Positions 23,186-36,267 of a stretch of 64,000 nucleotides of DNA are shown here, piece by piece. Under the pieces are notes generated by a model. That model did not search any database. It was not told where the DNA came from and worked only from the letters and a program-made list of their open reading frames with translations. This DNA comes from Rallus limicola (taxonomy: Eukaryota; Chordata; Aves; Gruiformes; Rallidae). A program made the translations under genes and the position numbers. Numbering within the stretch: the stretch's first letter is position 1; every line of letters starts with the position of its first letter. The DNA lies in the NCBI GenBank assembly GCA_022605955.1, contig JAKCOZ010000240.1, forward strand, positions 307,924 to 371,923. Direction: 5' to 3'.

Positions 23186-24748
23186 CACGAGCAGACCCTG
23201 TCACTTTGGCTCTCAGCCTTTTCGTTTGCCTGGAAAGAGGGAACATGCCTGGAACCTCCTACGGTGCTTTTCTCGGCCCTAGCAGACTGCAATTCAAAAC
23301 ATGCTAAACGTCCAGCAATAACTCCCAAAGTAAAGAAGCTAGGCCTGAAAGGCATAGCTTGTCTGAAACCTCCTAACAGGACACACGAGCAAACCCATTC
23401 ACTTTGGCTCTCAGCTTTTTCCTTTGCTTGGAAAGAGGGAACATGCCTGGAACCTCCTACGGTGCTTTTCTCGGCCCTAGCAGACTGCAGCTCAAAACAT
23501 GCTAAACGTCCAGCAATAACTCCCAAAGTAAAGAAGCTAGGCCTGAAAGGCATAGCTTGTCTGAAACCTCCTAACAGGACACCCGAGCAGACCCGGTCAC
23601 TTTGGCTCTCAGCCTTTTCCTTTGCCTGGAAAGAGGGAACATGCCTGGAACCTCCTACGGTGCTTTTCTCGGCCCTAGCAGACTGCAGTTCAAAACATGC
23701 TAAACGTCCAGCAATAACTCCCAAAGTAAAGAAGCTAGGCCTGAAAGGCATAGCTTGTCTGAAACCTCCTAACAGGACACACGAGCAGACCCTGTCACTT
23801 TGGCTCTCAGCCTTTTCCTTTGCCTGGAAAGAGGGAACATGCCTGGAACCTCCTACGGTGCTTTTCTCGGCCCTAGCAGACTGCAGTTCAAAACATGCTA
23901 AACGTCCAGCAATAACTCCCAAAGTAAAGAAGCTAGGCCTGAAAGGCATAGCTTGTCTGAAACCTCCTAACAGGACACACGAGCAGACCCTGTCACTTTG
24001 GCTCTCAGCCTTTTCCTTTGCCTGGAAAGAGGGAACATGCCTGGAACCTCCTACGGTGCTTTTCTCGGCCCTAGCAGACTGCAGTTCAAAACATGCTAAA
24101 CGTCCAGCAATAACTCCCAAAGTAAAGAAGCTAGGCATGAAAGGCATAGCTTGTCTGAAACCTCCTAACAGGACACCCGAGCAGACCCATTCACTTTGGC
24201 TCTCAGCCTTTTCCTTTGCCTGGAAAGAGGGAACATGCCTGGAACCTCCTACGGTGCTTTTCTCGGCCCTAGCAGACTGCAGCTCAAAACATGCTAAACG
24301 TCCAGCAATAACTCCCAAAGTAAAGAAGCTAGGCCTGAAAGGCATAGCTTGTCTGAAACCTCCTAACATGACACACGAGCAGCCCCTGTCACTTTGGCTC
24401 TCAGCCTTTTCCTTTGCCTGGAAAGAGGGAACATGCCTGGAACCTCCTACCGTGCTTTTCTCGGCCCTAGCAGACTGCAGTTCAAAACATGCTAAACGTC
24501 CAGCAATAACTCCCAAAGTAAAGAAGCTAGTCCTGAAAGGCATAGCTTGTCTGAAACCTCCTAACATGACACACGAGCAGCCCCTGTCACTTTGGCTCTC
24601 AGCCTTTTCCTTTGCCTGGAAAGAGGGAACATGCCTGGAACCTCCAACGGTGCTTTTCTCGGCCCTAGCAGACTGCAGTTCAAAACATGCTAAACGTCCA
24701 GCAATAACTCCCAAAGTAAAGAAGCTAGGCATGAAAGGCATAGCTTGT
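23118..24748. repeat. Tandem duplication, second copy (1,631 bp)
   Basis: Eight monomers led by a class B insert, matching 21,091-22,721 in variant order and in two private substitutions. It ends in a class C insert instead of continuing to the last two monomers of the first copy. It is therefore a recent duplication joined to a different higher-order block at its 3' edge. Confidence 0.92.
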
Positions 24749-24816
24749 CCTTTTAGGAGGTTTCAGACAAGCTAGGCCTGAAAGGCATAGCTTGTCTGAA
24801 ACCTCCTAAGAGGACA
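24746..24816. repeat. Palindromic insert 19, class C
   Basis: Standard class C arms and direct core, at the join between the duplicated segment and a copy of the 13,436 block. Confidence 0.95.
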
Positions 24817-25587
24817 CACGAGCAGACCCTGTCACTTTGGCTCTCAGCCTTTTCCTTTGCCTGGAAAGAGGGAACATGCCTGGAACCTCCTACGGTGCTT
24901 TTCTCGGCCCTAGCAGACTGCAATTCAAAACATGCTAAACGTCCAGCAATAACACCCAAAGTAAAGAAGCTAGGCCTGAAAGGCATAGCTTGTCTGAAAC
25001 CTCCTAACAGGACACACGAGCAGCCCCTGTCACTTTGGTTCTCAGCCTTTTCCTTTGCCTGGAAAGAGGGAACATGCCTGGAACCTCCTACGGTGCTTTT
25101 CTCGGCCCTAGCAGACTGCAGTTCAAAACATGCTAAACGTCCAGCAATAACTCCCAAAGTAAAGAAGCTAGGCCTGAAAGGCATAGCTTGTCTGAAACCT
25201 CCTAACAGGACACACGAGCAGCCCCTGTCACTTTGGCTCTCAGCCTTTTCCTTTGCCTGGAAAGAGGGAACATGCCTGGAACCTCCTACGGTGCTTTTCT
25301 CGGCCCTATCAGACTGCAGTTCAAAACATGCTAAACGTCCAGCAATAACTCCCAAAGTAAAGAAGCTAGGCCTGAAAGGCATAGCTTGTCTGAAACCTCC
25401 TAACGGGACACACAAGCAGACCCTGTCACTTTGGCTCTCAGCCTTTTCCTTTGCCTGGAAAGAGGGAACATGCCTGGAACCTCCTACGGTGCTTTTCTCG
25501 GCCCTAGCAGACTGAAATTCAAAACATGCTAAACGTCCAGCAATAACTCCCAAAGTAAAGAAGCTAGGCCTGAAAGGCATAGCTTGT
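24749..25587. repeat. Class C block, four monomers (839 bp)
   Basis: Positions 24,749-25,516 follow the same variant order as 13,436-14,203 (offset 11,313), including the ATAACACCCAAAG monomer near 24,950 and the CCCTATCAG monomer near 25,305. One monomer present before 14,473 is missing before 25,588. Confidence 0.85.
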
Positions 25588-25655
25588 CCTGTTAGGAGGT
25601 TTCAGACAAGCTATGCCTTTCAGGCCTAGCTTGTCTGAAACCTCCTAACAGGACA
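25585..25655. repeat. Palindromic insert 20, class A
   Basis: Perfect arms, core TGCCTTTCAGGCC. The upstream monomer is the GACTGAAATTC type, so this insert sits one monomer earlier in its block than insert 11. Confidence 0.95.
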
Positions 25656-28600
25656 CACGAGCAGACCCTGTCACTTTGGCTCTCAGCCTTTTCCTTTGCC
25701 TGGAAAGAGGGAACATGCCTGGAACCTCCTACGGTGCTTTTCTCGGCCCTAGCAGACTGCAATTCAAAACATGCTAAACGTCCAGCAATAACTCCCAAAG
25801 TAAAGAAGCTAGGCATGAAAGGCATAGCTTGTCTGAAACCTCCTAACAGGACACACGAGCAGCCCCTGTCACTTTGGTTCTCAGCCTTTTCCTTTGCCTG
25901 GAAAGAGGGAACATGCCTGGAACCTCCTACGGTGCTTTTCTCGGCCCTAGCAGACTGCAGTTCAAAACATGCTAAACGTCCAGCAATAACTCCCAAAGTA
26001 AAGAAGCTAGGCCTGAAAGGCATAGCTTGTCTGAAACCTCCTAACAGGACACACGAGCAGACCCTGTCACTTTGGCTCTCAGCCTTTTCCTTTGCATGGA
26101 AAGAGGGAACATGCCTGGAACCTCCTACGGTGCTTTTCTCGGCCCTAGCAGACTGCAGTTCAAAACATGCTAAACGTCCAGCAATAACTCCCAAAGTAAA
26201 GAAGCTAGGCCTGAAAGGCATAGCTTGTCTGAAACCTCCTAACAGGACACACGAGCAGACCCTGTCACTTAGGCTCTCAGCTTTTTCCTTTGCCTGGAAA
26301 GAGGGAACATGCCTGGAACCTCCTACGGTGCTTTTCTCGGCCCTAGCAGACTGCAATTCAAAACATGCTAAACGTCCAGCAATAACTCCCAAAGTAAAGA
26401 AGCTAGGCCTGAAAGGCATAGCTTGTCTGAAACCTACTAACAGGACACACGAGCAAACCCTTTCACTTTGGCTCTCAGCTTTTTCCTTTGCTTGGAAAGA
26501 GGGAACATGCCTGGAACCTCCTACGGGGCTTTTCTCGGCCCTAGCAGACTGCAGCTCAAAACATGCTAAACGTCCAGCAATAACTCCCAAAGTAAAGAAG
26601 CTAGGCCTGAAAGGCATAGCTTGTCTGAAACCTCCTAACAGGACACCCGAGCAGACCCTGTCACTTTGGCTCTCAGCCTTTTCCTTTGCCTGGAAAGAGG
26701 GAACATGCCTGGAACCTCCTACGGTGCTTTTCTCGGCCCTAGCAGACTGCAGTTCAAAACATGCTAAACGTCCAGCAATAACTCCCAAAGTAAAGAAGCT
26801 AGGCCTGAAAGGCATAGCTTGTCTGAAACCTCCTAACAGGACACACGAGCAGACCCTGTCACTTTGGCTCTCAGCCTTTTCCTTTGCCTGGAAAGAGGGA
26901 ACATGCCTGGAACCTCCTACGGTGCTTTTCTCGGACCGAGCAGACTGCAGTTCAAAACATGCTAAACGTCCAGCAATAACTCCCAAAGTAAAGAAGCTAG
27001 GCCTGAAAGGCATAGCTTGTCTGAAACCTCCTAACAGGACACACGAGCAGCCCCTGTCACTTTGGCTCTCAGCCTTTTCCTTTGCCTGGAAAGAGGGAAC
27101 ATGCCTGGAACCTCCTACGGTGCTTTTCTCGGCCCTAGCAGACTGCAGTTCAAAACATGCTAAACGTCCAGCAATAACTCCCAAAGTAAAGAAGCTAGGC
27201 CTGAAAGGCATAGCTTGTCTGAAACCTCCTAACAGGACACACGAGCAGCCCCTGTCACTTTGGCTCTCAGCCTTTTCCTTTGCCTGGAAAGAGGGAACAT
27301 GCCTGGAACCTCCTACGGTGCTTTTCTCGGCCCTAGCAGACTGCAGTTCAAAACATGCTAAACGTCCAGCAATAACTCCCAAAGTAAAGAAGCTAGGCAT
27401 GAAAGGCATAGCTTGTCTGAAACCTCCTAACAGGACACACGAGCAGACCCTGTCACTTTGGCTCTCAGCCTTTTCCTTTGCCTGGAAAGAGGGAACATGC
27501 CTGGAACCTCCTACGGTGCTTTTCTCGGCCCTAGCAGACTGCAGTTCAAAACATGCTAAACGTCCAGCAATAACTCCCAAAGTAAAGAAGCTAGGCCTGA
27601 AAGGCATAGCTTGTCTGAAACCTCCTAACAGGACACCCGAGCAGACCCTTTCACTTTGGCTCTCAGCCTTTTCCTTTGCCTGGAAAGAGGGAACATGCCT
27701 GGAACCTCCTACGGTGCTTTTCTCGGCCCTAGCAGACTGCAGTTCAAAACATGCTAAACGTCCAGCAATAACTCCCAAAGTAAAGAAGCTAGGCCTGAAA
27801 GGCATAGCTTGTCTGAAACCTCCTAACAGGACACACGAGCAGACCCTGTCACTTTGGCTCTCAGCCTTTTCCTTTGCCTGGAAAGAGGGAACATGCCTGG
27901 AACCTCCTACGGTGCTTTTCTCGGCCCTAGCAGACTGCAGTTCAAAACATGCTAAACGTCCAGCAATAACTCCCAAAGTAAAGAAGCTAGGCCTGAAAGG
28001 CATAGCTTGTCTGAAACCTCCTAACATGACACACGAGCAGCCCCTGTCACTTTGGTTCTCAGCCTTTTCCTTTGCCTGGAAAGAGGGAACATGCCTGGAA
28101 CCTCCTACGGTGCTTTTCTCGGCCCTAGCAGACTGCAGTTCAAAACATGCTAAACGTCCAGCAATAACTCCCAAAGTAAAGAAGCTAGGCCTGAAAGGCA
28201 TAGCTTGTCTGAAACCTCCTAACAGGACACACGAGCAGACCCTGTCACTTTGGCTCTCAGCCTTTTCCTTTGCCTGGAAAGAGGGAACATGCCTGGAACC
28301 TCCTACGGTGCTTTTCTCGGCCCTAGCAGACTGCAGTTCAAAACATGCTAAACGTCCAGCAATAACTCCCAAAGTAAAGAAGCTAGGCCTGAAAGGCATA
28401 GCTTGTCTGAAACCTCCTAACAGGACACACGAGCAGACCCTGTCACTTTGGCTCTCAGCCTTTTCCTTTGCCTGGAAAGAGGGAACATGCCTGGAACCTC
28501 CTACGGTGCTTTTCTCGGCCCTAGCAGACTGCAGTTCAAAACATGCTAAACGTCCAGCAATAACTCCCAAAGTAAAGAAGCTAGGCCTGAAAGGCATAGC

Positions 28601-28802
28601 TTGTCTGAAACCTCCTAACAGGACACACGAGCAGACCCTGTCACTTTGGCTCTCAGCCTTTTCCTTTGCCTGGAAAGAGGGAACATGCCTGGAACCTCCT
28701 ACGGTGCTTTTCTCGGCCCTAGCAGACTGCAGTTCAAAACATGCTAAACGTCCAGCAATAACTCCCAAAGTAAAGAAGCTAGGCATGAAAGGCATAGCTT
28801 GT
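25588..28802. repeat. Sixteen-monomer segment led by a class A insert (3,215 bp)
   Basis: It starts like 14,473-16,499 (class A insert, then GGCATG with TTTGGTTCTC) but then carries private substitutions. These are TTTGCATGGAAAG near 26,092, CACTTAGGCTC near 26,266, ACCTACTAACAGG near 26,432, TACGGGGCTTTTC near 26,522 and CTCGGACCGAGC near 26,932. The last recurs at about 29,996, linking this segment to the block beginning at 29,840. Confidence 0.82.
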
Positions 28803-28870
28803 CCTTTTAGGAGGTTTCAGACAAGCTAGGCCTGAAAGGCATAGCTTGTCTGAAACCTCCTAAGAGGACA
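28800..28870. repeat. Palindromic insert 21, class C
   Basis: Standard class C arms, 3,215 bp after insert 20. Confidence 0.95.
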
Positions 28871-29839
28871 CACGAGCAGACCCTGTCACTTTGGCTCTCA
28901 GCCTTTTCCTTTGCCTGGAAAGAGGGAACATGCCTGGAACCTCCTACGGTGCTTTTCTCGGCCCTAGCAGACTGCAGTTCAAAACATGCTAAACGTCCAG
29001 CAATAACTCCCAAAGTAAAGAAGCTAGGCCTGAAAGGCATAGCTTGTCTGAAACCTCCTAACAGGACACACGAGCAGCCCCTGTCACTTTGGCTCTCAGC
29101 CTTTTCCTTTGCCTGGAAAGAGGGAACATGCCTGGAACCTCCTACGGTGCTTTTCTCGGCCCTAGCAGACTGCAGTTCAAAACATGCTAAACGTCCAGCA
29201 ATAACTCCCAAAGTAAAGAAGCTAGGCCTGAAAGGCATAGCTTGTCTGAAACCTCCTAACAGGACACACGAGCAGACCCTGTCACTTTGGCTCTCAGCCT
29301 TTTCCTTTGCCTGGAAAGAGGGAACATGCCTGGAACCTCCTACGGTGCTTTTCTCGGCCCTAGCAGACTGCAGTTCAAAACATGCTAAACGTCCAGCAAT
29401 AACTCCCAAAGTAAAGAAGCTAGGCCTGAAAGGCATAGCTTGTCTGAAACCTCCTAACAGGACACACGAGCAGACCCTGTCACTTTGGCTCTCAGCCTTT
29501 TCCTTTGCCTGGAAAGAGGGAACATGCCTGGAACCTCCTACGGTGCTTTTCTCGGCCCTAGCAGACTGCAGTTCAAAACATGCTAAACGTCCAGCAATAA
29601 CTCCCAAAGTAAAGAAGCTAGGCCTGAAAGGCATAGCTTGTCTGAAACCTCCTAACAGGACACACGAGCAGCCCCTGTCACTTTGGCTCTCAGCCTTTTC
29701 CTTTGCCTGGAAAGAGGGAACATGCCTGGAACCTCCTACGGTGCTTTTCTCGGCCCTAGCAGACTGCAGTTCAAAACATGCTAAACGTCCAGCAATAACT
29801 CCCAAAGTAAAGAAGCTAGGCATGAAAGGCATAGCTTGT
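28803..29839. repeat. Class C block, five monomers (1,037 bp)
   Basis: It has the same length as the class C blocks at 13,436 and 19,413 but a different internal variant order: mostly the common GCAGTTC type with ACACACGAGCAGACC or CAGCCCC. It resembles the right-hand domain more than the left-hand one. Confidence 0.8.
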
Positions 29840-29907
29840 CCTTTTAGGAGGTTTCAGACAAGCTAGGCCTGAAAGGCATAGCTTGTCTGAAACCTCCTAA
29901 GAGGACA
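29837..29907. repeat. Palindromic insert 22, class C
   Basis: 1,037 bp after insert 21. It is the last insert with a direct core; all later inserts are class A. Confidence 0.95.
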
Positions 29908-32262
29908 CACGAGCAGCCCCTGTCACTTTGGCTCTCAGCCTTTTCCTTTGCCTGGAAAGAGGGAACATGCCTGGAACCTCCTACGGTGCTTTTCTCGGAC
30001 CGAGCAGACTGCAGTTCAAAACATGCTAAACGTCCAGCAATAACTCCCAAAGTAAAGAAGCTAGGCCTGAAAGGCATAGCTTGTCTGAAACCTCCTAACA
30101 GGACACACGAGCAGCCCCTGTCACTTTGGCTCTCAGCCTTTTCCTTTGCCTGGAAAGAGGGAACATGCCTGGAACCTCCTACGGTGCTTTTCTCGGCCCT
30201 AGCAGACTGCAGTTCAAAACATGCTAAACGTCCAGCAATAACTCCCAAAGTAAAGAAGCTAGGCCTGAAAGGCATAGCTTGTCTGAAACCTCCTAACAGG
30301 ACACACGAGCAGCCCCTGTCACTTTGGCTCTCAGCCTTTTCCTTTGCCTGGAAAGAGGGAACATGCCTGGAACCTCCTACGGTGCTTTTCTCGGCCCTAG
30401 CAGACTGCAGTTCAAAACATGCTAAACGTCCAGCAATAACTCCCAAAGTAAAGAAGCTAGGCATGAAAGGCATAGCTTGTCTGAAACCTCCTAACAGGAC
30501 ACACGAGCAGCCCCTGTCACTTTGGCTCTCAGCCTTTTCCTTTGCCTGGAAAGAGGGAACATGCCTGGAACCTCCTACGGTGCTTTTCTCGGCCCTAGCA
30601 GACTGCAGTTCAAAACATGCTAAACGTCCAGCAATAACTCCCAAAGTAAAGAAGCTAGGCCTGAAAGGCATAGCTTGTCTGAAACCTCCTAACAGGACAC
30701 CCGAGCAGACCCTGTCACTTTGGCTCTCAGCCTTTTCCTTTGCCTGGAAAGAGGGAACATGCCTGGAACCTCCTACGGTGCTTTTCTCGGCCCTAGCAGA
30801 CTGCAGTTCAAAACATGCTAAACGTCCAGCAATAACTTTCAAAGTAAAGAAGCTAGGCCTGAAAGGCATAGCTTGTCTGAAACCTCCTAACAGGACACAC
30901 GAGCAGACCCTGTCACTTTGGCTCTCAGCCTTTTCCTTTGCCTGGAAAGAGGGAACATGCCTGGAACCTCCTACGGTGCTTTTCTCGGCCCTAGCAGACT
31001 GCAGTTCAAAACATGCTAAACGTCCAGCAATAACTCCCAAAGTAAAGAAGCTAGGCCTGAAAGGCATAGCTTGTCTGAAACCTCCTAACAGGACACACGA
31101 GCAGACCCTGTCACTTTGGCTCTCAGCCTTTTCCTTTGCCTGGAAAGAGGGAACATGCCTGGAACCTCCTACGGTGCTTTTCTCGGCCCTAGCAGACTGC
31201 AGCTCAAAACATACTAAACGTCCAGCAATAACTCCCAAAGTAAAGAAGCTAGGCCTGAAAGGCATAGCTTGTCTGAAACCTCCTAACAGGACACACGAGC
31301 AGACCCTGTCACTTTGGCTCTCAGCCTTTTCCTTTGCCTGGAAAGAGGGAACATGCCTGGAACCTCCTACGGTGCTTTTCTCGGCCCTAGCAGACTGCAG
31401 TTCAAAACATGCTAAACGTCCAGCAATAACTCCCAAAGTAAAGAAGCTAGGCCTGAAAGGCATAGCTTGTCTGAAACCTCCTAACAGGACACACAAGCAG
31501 ACCCTGTCACTTTGGCTCTCAGCCTTTTCCTTTGCCTGGAAAGAGGGAACATGCCTGGAACCTCCTACGGTGCTTTTCTCGGCCCTAGCAGACTGCAATT
31601 CAAAACATGCTAAACGTCCAGCAATAACTCCCAAAGTAAAGAAGCTAGGCCTGAAAGGCATAACTTGTCTGAAACCTCCTAACAGGACAAACGAGCAGAC
31701 CCTGTCACTTTGGCTCTCAGCCTTTTCCTTTGCCTGGAAAGAGGGAACATGCCTGGAACCTCCTACGGTGCTTTTCTCGGCCCTAGCAGACTGCAGTTCA
31801 AAACATGCTAAACGTCCAGCAATAACTCCCAAAGTAAAGAAGCTAGGCCTGAAAGGCATAGCTTGTCTGAAACCTCCTAACAGGACACACGAGCAGCCCC
31901 TGTCACTTTGGCTCTCAGCCTTTTCCTTTGCCTGGAAAGAGGGAACATGCCTGGAACCTCCTACGGTGCTTTTCTCGGCCCTAGCAGACTGCAGTTCAAA
32001 ACATGCTAAACGTCCAGCAATAACTCCCAAAGTAAAGAAGCTAGGCCTGAAAGGCATAGCTTGTCTGAAACCTCCTATTAGGACACCCGAGCAGACCCTG
32101 TCACTTTGGCTCTCAGCCTTTTCCTTTGCCTGGAAAGAGGGAACATGCCTGGAACCTCCTACGGTGCTTTTCTCGGCCCTAGCAGACTGCAGTTCAAAAC
32201 ATGCTAAACGTCCAGCAATAACTCCCAAAGTAAAGAAGATAGGCATGAAAGGCATAGCTTGT
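29840..32262. repeat. Class C block, twelve monomers (2,423 bp)
   Basis: The distal end carries a signature series: a GCAATTC monomer after ACACAAG, ACAAACGAG near 31,689, CTATTAGGACACCCGAG near 32,077 and GAAGATAGGCATG near 32,235, just before a class A insert. The same series precedes the class A inserts at 53,496 and 62,699, so this end belongs to a repeat shared with the right-hand domain. Confidence 0.83.
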
Positions 32263-32330
32263 CCTGTTAGGAGGTTTCAGACAAGCTATGCCTTTCAGGC
32301 CTAGCTTGTCTGAAACCTCCTAACAGGACA
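32260..32330. repeat. Palindromic insert 23, class A
   Basis: The upstream monomer is GAAGATAGGCATG, which weakens the alternative left stem. Two unusual monomers follow, with TTTGCATGGAAAG near 32,370 and AAAGGTCC and GTATAG near 32,452 and 32,476. Confidence 0.95.
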
Positions 32331-35300
32331 CACGAGCAGACCCTGTCACTTTGGCTCTCAGCCTTTTCCTTTGCATGGAAAGAGGGAACATGCCTGGAAC
32401 CTCCTACGGTGCTTTTCTCGGCCCTAGCAGACTGCAGTTCAAAACATGCTAAAGGTCCAGCAATAACTCCCAAAGTATAGAAGCTAGGCCTGAAAGGCAT
32501 AGCTTGTCTGAAACCTCCTAACAGGACACACGAGCAGACCCTGTCACTTTGGCTCTCAGCCTTTTCCTTTGCCTGGAAAGAGGGAACATGCCTGGAACCT
32601 CCTACGGTGCTTTTCTCGGCCCTAGCAGACTGCAGTTCAAAACATGCTAAACGTCCAGCAATAACTCCCAAAGTAAAGAAGCTAGGCCTGAAAGGCATAG
32701 CTTGTCTGAAACCTCCTATCAGGACACCCGAGCAGACCCTGTCACTTTGGCTCTCAGCCTTTTCCTTTGCCTGGAAAGAGGGAACATGCCTGGAACCTCC
32801 TACGGTGCTTTTCTCGGCCCTAGCAGACTGCAGTTCAAAACATGCTAAACGTCCAGCAATAACTCCCAAAGTAAAGAAGCTAGGCCTGAAAGGCATAGCT
32901 TGTCTGAAACCTCCTAACAGGACACATGAGCAGCACCTGTCACTTTGGCTCTCAGCCTTTTCCTTTGCCTGGAAAGAGGGAACATGCCTGGAACCTCCTA
33001 CGGTGCTTTTCTCGGCCCTAGCAGACTGCAGTTCAAAACATGCTAAACGTCCAGCAATAACTCCCAAAGTAAAGAAGCTAGGCCTGAAAGGCATAGCTTG
33101 TCTGAAACCTCCTAACAGGACACACGAGCAGCCCCTGTCACTTTGGCTCTCAGCCTTTTCCTTTGCCTGGAAAGAGGGAACATGCCTGGAACCTCCTACG
33201 GTGCTTTTCTCGGGCCTAGCAGACTGCAGTTCAAAACATGCTAAATGTCCAGCAATAACTCCCAAAGTAAAGAAGCTAGGCCTGAAAGGCATAGCTTGTC
33301 TGAAACCTCCTAACAGGACACACGAGCAGACCCTGTCACTTTGGCTCTCAGCCTTTTCCTTTGCCTGGAAAGAGGGAACATGCCTGGAACCTCCTACAGT
33401 GCTTTTCTCGGCCCTAGCAGACTGCAGTTCAAAACATGCTAAACGTCCAGCAATAACTCCCAAAGTAAAGAAGCTAGGCCTGAAAGGCATAGCTTGTCTG
33501 AAACCTCCTAACAGGACACACGAGCAGACCCTGTCACTTTGGCTCTCAGCCTTTTCCTTTGCCTGGAAAGAGGGAACATGCCTGGAACCTCCTACGGTGC
33601 TTTTCTCGGCCCTAGCAGACTGCAGTTCAAAACATGCTAAACGTCCAGCAATAACTCCCAAAGTAAAGAAGCTAGGCCTGAAAGGCATAGCTTGTCTGAA
33701 ACCTCCTAACAGGACACACGAGCAGACCCTGTCACTTTGGCTCTCAGCCTTTTCCTTTGCCTGGAAAGAGGGAACATGCCTGGAACCTCCTACGGTGCTT
33801 TTCTCGGCCCTAGCAGACTGCAGTTCAAAACATGCTAAACGTCCAGCAATAACTCCCAAAGTAAAGAAGCTAGGCCTGAAAGGCATAGCTTGTCTGAAAC
33901 CTCCTAACAGGACACACAAGCAGACCCTGTCACTTTGGCTCTCAGCCTTTTCCTTTGCCTGGAAAGAGGGAACATGCCTGGAACCTCCTACGGTGCTTTT
34001 CTCGGCCCTAGCAGACTGCAGTTCAAAACATGCTAAACGTCCAGCAATAACTCCCAAAGTAAAGAAGCTAGGCCTGAAAGGCATAGCTTGTCTGAAACCT
34101 CCTAACAGGACACACGAGCAGACCCTGTCACTTTGGCTCTCAGCCTTTTCCTTTGCCTGGAAAGAGGGAACATGCCTGGAACCTCCTACGGTGCTTTTCT
34201 CGGCCCTAGCAGACTGCAGTTCAAAACATGCTAAACGTCCAGCAATAACTCCCAAAGTAAAGAAGCTAGGCCTGAAAGGCATAGCTTGTCTGAAACCTCC
34301 TAACAGGTCACATGAGCAGACCCTGTCACTTTGGCTCTCAGCCTTTTCCTTTGCCTGGAAAGAGGGAACATGCCTGGAACCTCCTACGGTGCTTTTCTCG
34401 GCCCTAGCAGACTGCAGTTCAAAACATGCTAAACGTCCAGCAATAACTCCCAAAGTAAAGAAGCTAGGCCTGAAAGGCATAGCTTGTCTGAAACCTCCTA
34501 ACAGGTCACACGAGCAGACCCTGTCACTTTGGCTCTCAGCCTTTTCCTTTGCCTGGAAAGAGGGAACATGCCTGGAACCTCCTACGGTGCTTTTCTCGGC
34601 CCTAGCAGACTGCAGTTCAAAACATGCTAAACGTCCAGCAATAACTCCCAAAGTAAAGAAGCTAGGCCTGAAAGGCATAGCTTGTCTGAAACCTCCTAAC
34701 AGGACACACGAGCAGCCCCTGTCACTTTGGCTCTCAGCCTTTTCCTTTGCCTGGAAAGAGGGAACATGCCTGGAACCTCCTACGGTGCTTTTCTCGGGCC
34801 TAGCAGACTGCAGTTCAAAACATGCTAAATGTCCAGCAATAACTCCCAAAGTAAAGAAGCTAGGCCTGAAAGGCATAGCTTGTCTGAAACCTCCTAACAG
34901 GACACACGAGCAGACCCTGTCACTTTGGCTCTCAGCCTTTTCCTTTGCCTGGAAAGAGGATACATGCCTGGAACCTCCTACGGTGCTTTTCTCGGCCCTA
35001 GCAGACTGCAGTTCAAAACATGCTAAACGTCCAGCAATAACTCCCAAAGTAAAGAAGCTAGGCCTGAAAGGCATAGCTTGTCTGAAACCTCCTAACAGGA
35101 CACACAAGCAGACCCTGTCACTTTGGCTCTCAGCCTTTTCCTTTGCCTGGAAAGAGGGAACATGCCTGGAACCTCCTACGGTGCTTTTCTCGGCCCTAGC
35201 AGACTGCAGTTCAAAACATGCTAAACGTCCAGCAATAACTCCCAAAGTAAAGAAGCTAGGCCTGAAAGGCATAGCTTGTCTGAAACCTCCTAACAGGACA

Positions 35301-36242
35301 CACGAGCAGACCCTGTCACTTTGGCTCTCAGCCTTTTCCTTTGCCTGGAAAGAGGGAACATGCCTGGAACCTCCTACGGTGCTTTTCTCGGCCCTAGCAG
35401 ACTGCAGTTCAAAACATGCTAAACGTCCAGCAATAACTCCCAAAGTAAAGAAGCTAGGCCTGAAAGGCATAGCTTGTCTGAAACCTCCTAACAGGACACA
35501 CGAGCAGACCCTGTCACTTTGGCTCTCAGCCTTTTCCTTTGCCTGGAAAGAGGGAACATGCCTGGAACCTCCTACGGTGCTTTTCTCGGCCCTAGCAGAC
35601 TGCAGTTCAAAACATGCTAAACGTCCAGCAATAACTCCCAAAGTAAAGAAGCTAGGCCTGAAAGGCATAGCTTGTCTGAAACCTCCTAACAGGACACACG
35701 AGCAGCCCCTGTCACTTTGGCTCTCAGCCTTTTCCTTTGCCTGGAAAGAGGGAACATGCCTGGAACCTCCTACGGTGCTTTTCTCGGGCCTAGCAGACTG
35801 CAGTTCAAAACATGCTAAATGTCCAGCAATAACTCCCAAAGTAAAGAAGCTAGGCCTGAAAGGCATAGCTTGTCTGAAACCTCCTAACAGGACACACGAG
35901 CAGACCCTGTCACTTTGGCTCTCAGCCTTTTCCTTTGCCTGGAAAGAGGACACATGCCTGGAACCTCCTACGGTGCTTTTCTCGGCCCTAGCAGACTGCA
36001 GTTCAAAACATGCTAAACGTCCAGCAATAACTCCCAAAGTAAAGAAGCTAGGCCTGAAAGGCATAGCTTGTCTGAAACCTCCTAACAGGACACACGAGCA
36101 GACCCTGTCACTTTGGCTCTCAGCCTTTTCCTTTGCCTGGAAAGAGGGAACATGCCTGGAACCTCCTACGGTGCTTTTCTCGGCCCTAGCAGACTGCAGT
36201 TCAAAACATGCTAAACGTCCAGCAATAACTCCCAAAGTATAG

Positions 36243-36267
36243 AAGCTAGGCCTTTCAGGCCTAGCTT
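36243..36267. repeat. In-place core inversion 1
   Basis: The quasi-palindrome reads AAGCTAGGCCT, TTC, AGGCCTAGCTT: a perfect 11-bp hairpin with a 3-nt loop, where ordinary monomers have GAA in the loop and one arm mismatch. There is no length change. It is preceded by GTATAG instead of GTAAAG, which places a TAG in the plus-strand frame. Confidence 0.96.

Noticed and set aside
36243..36267. Intrinsic terminator hairpins
   Set aside because: The perfect 11-bp stem is not followed by a T run, and there is no transcription unit or bacterial context.
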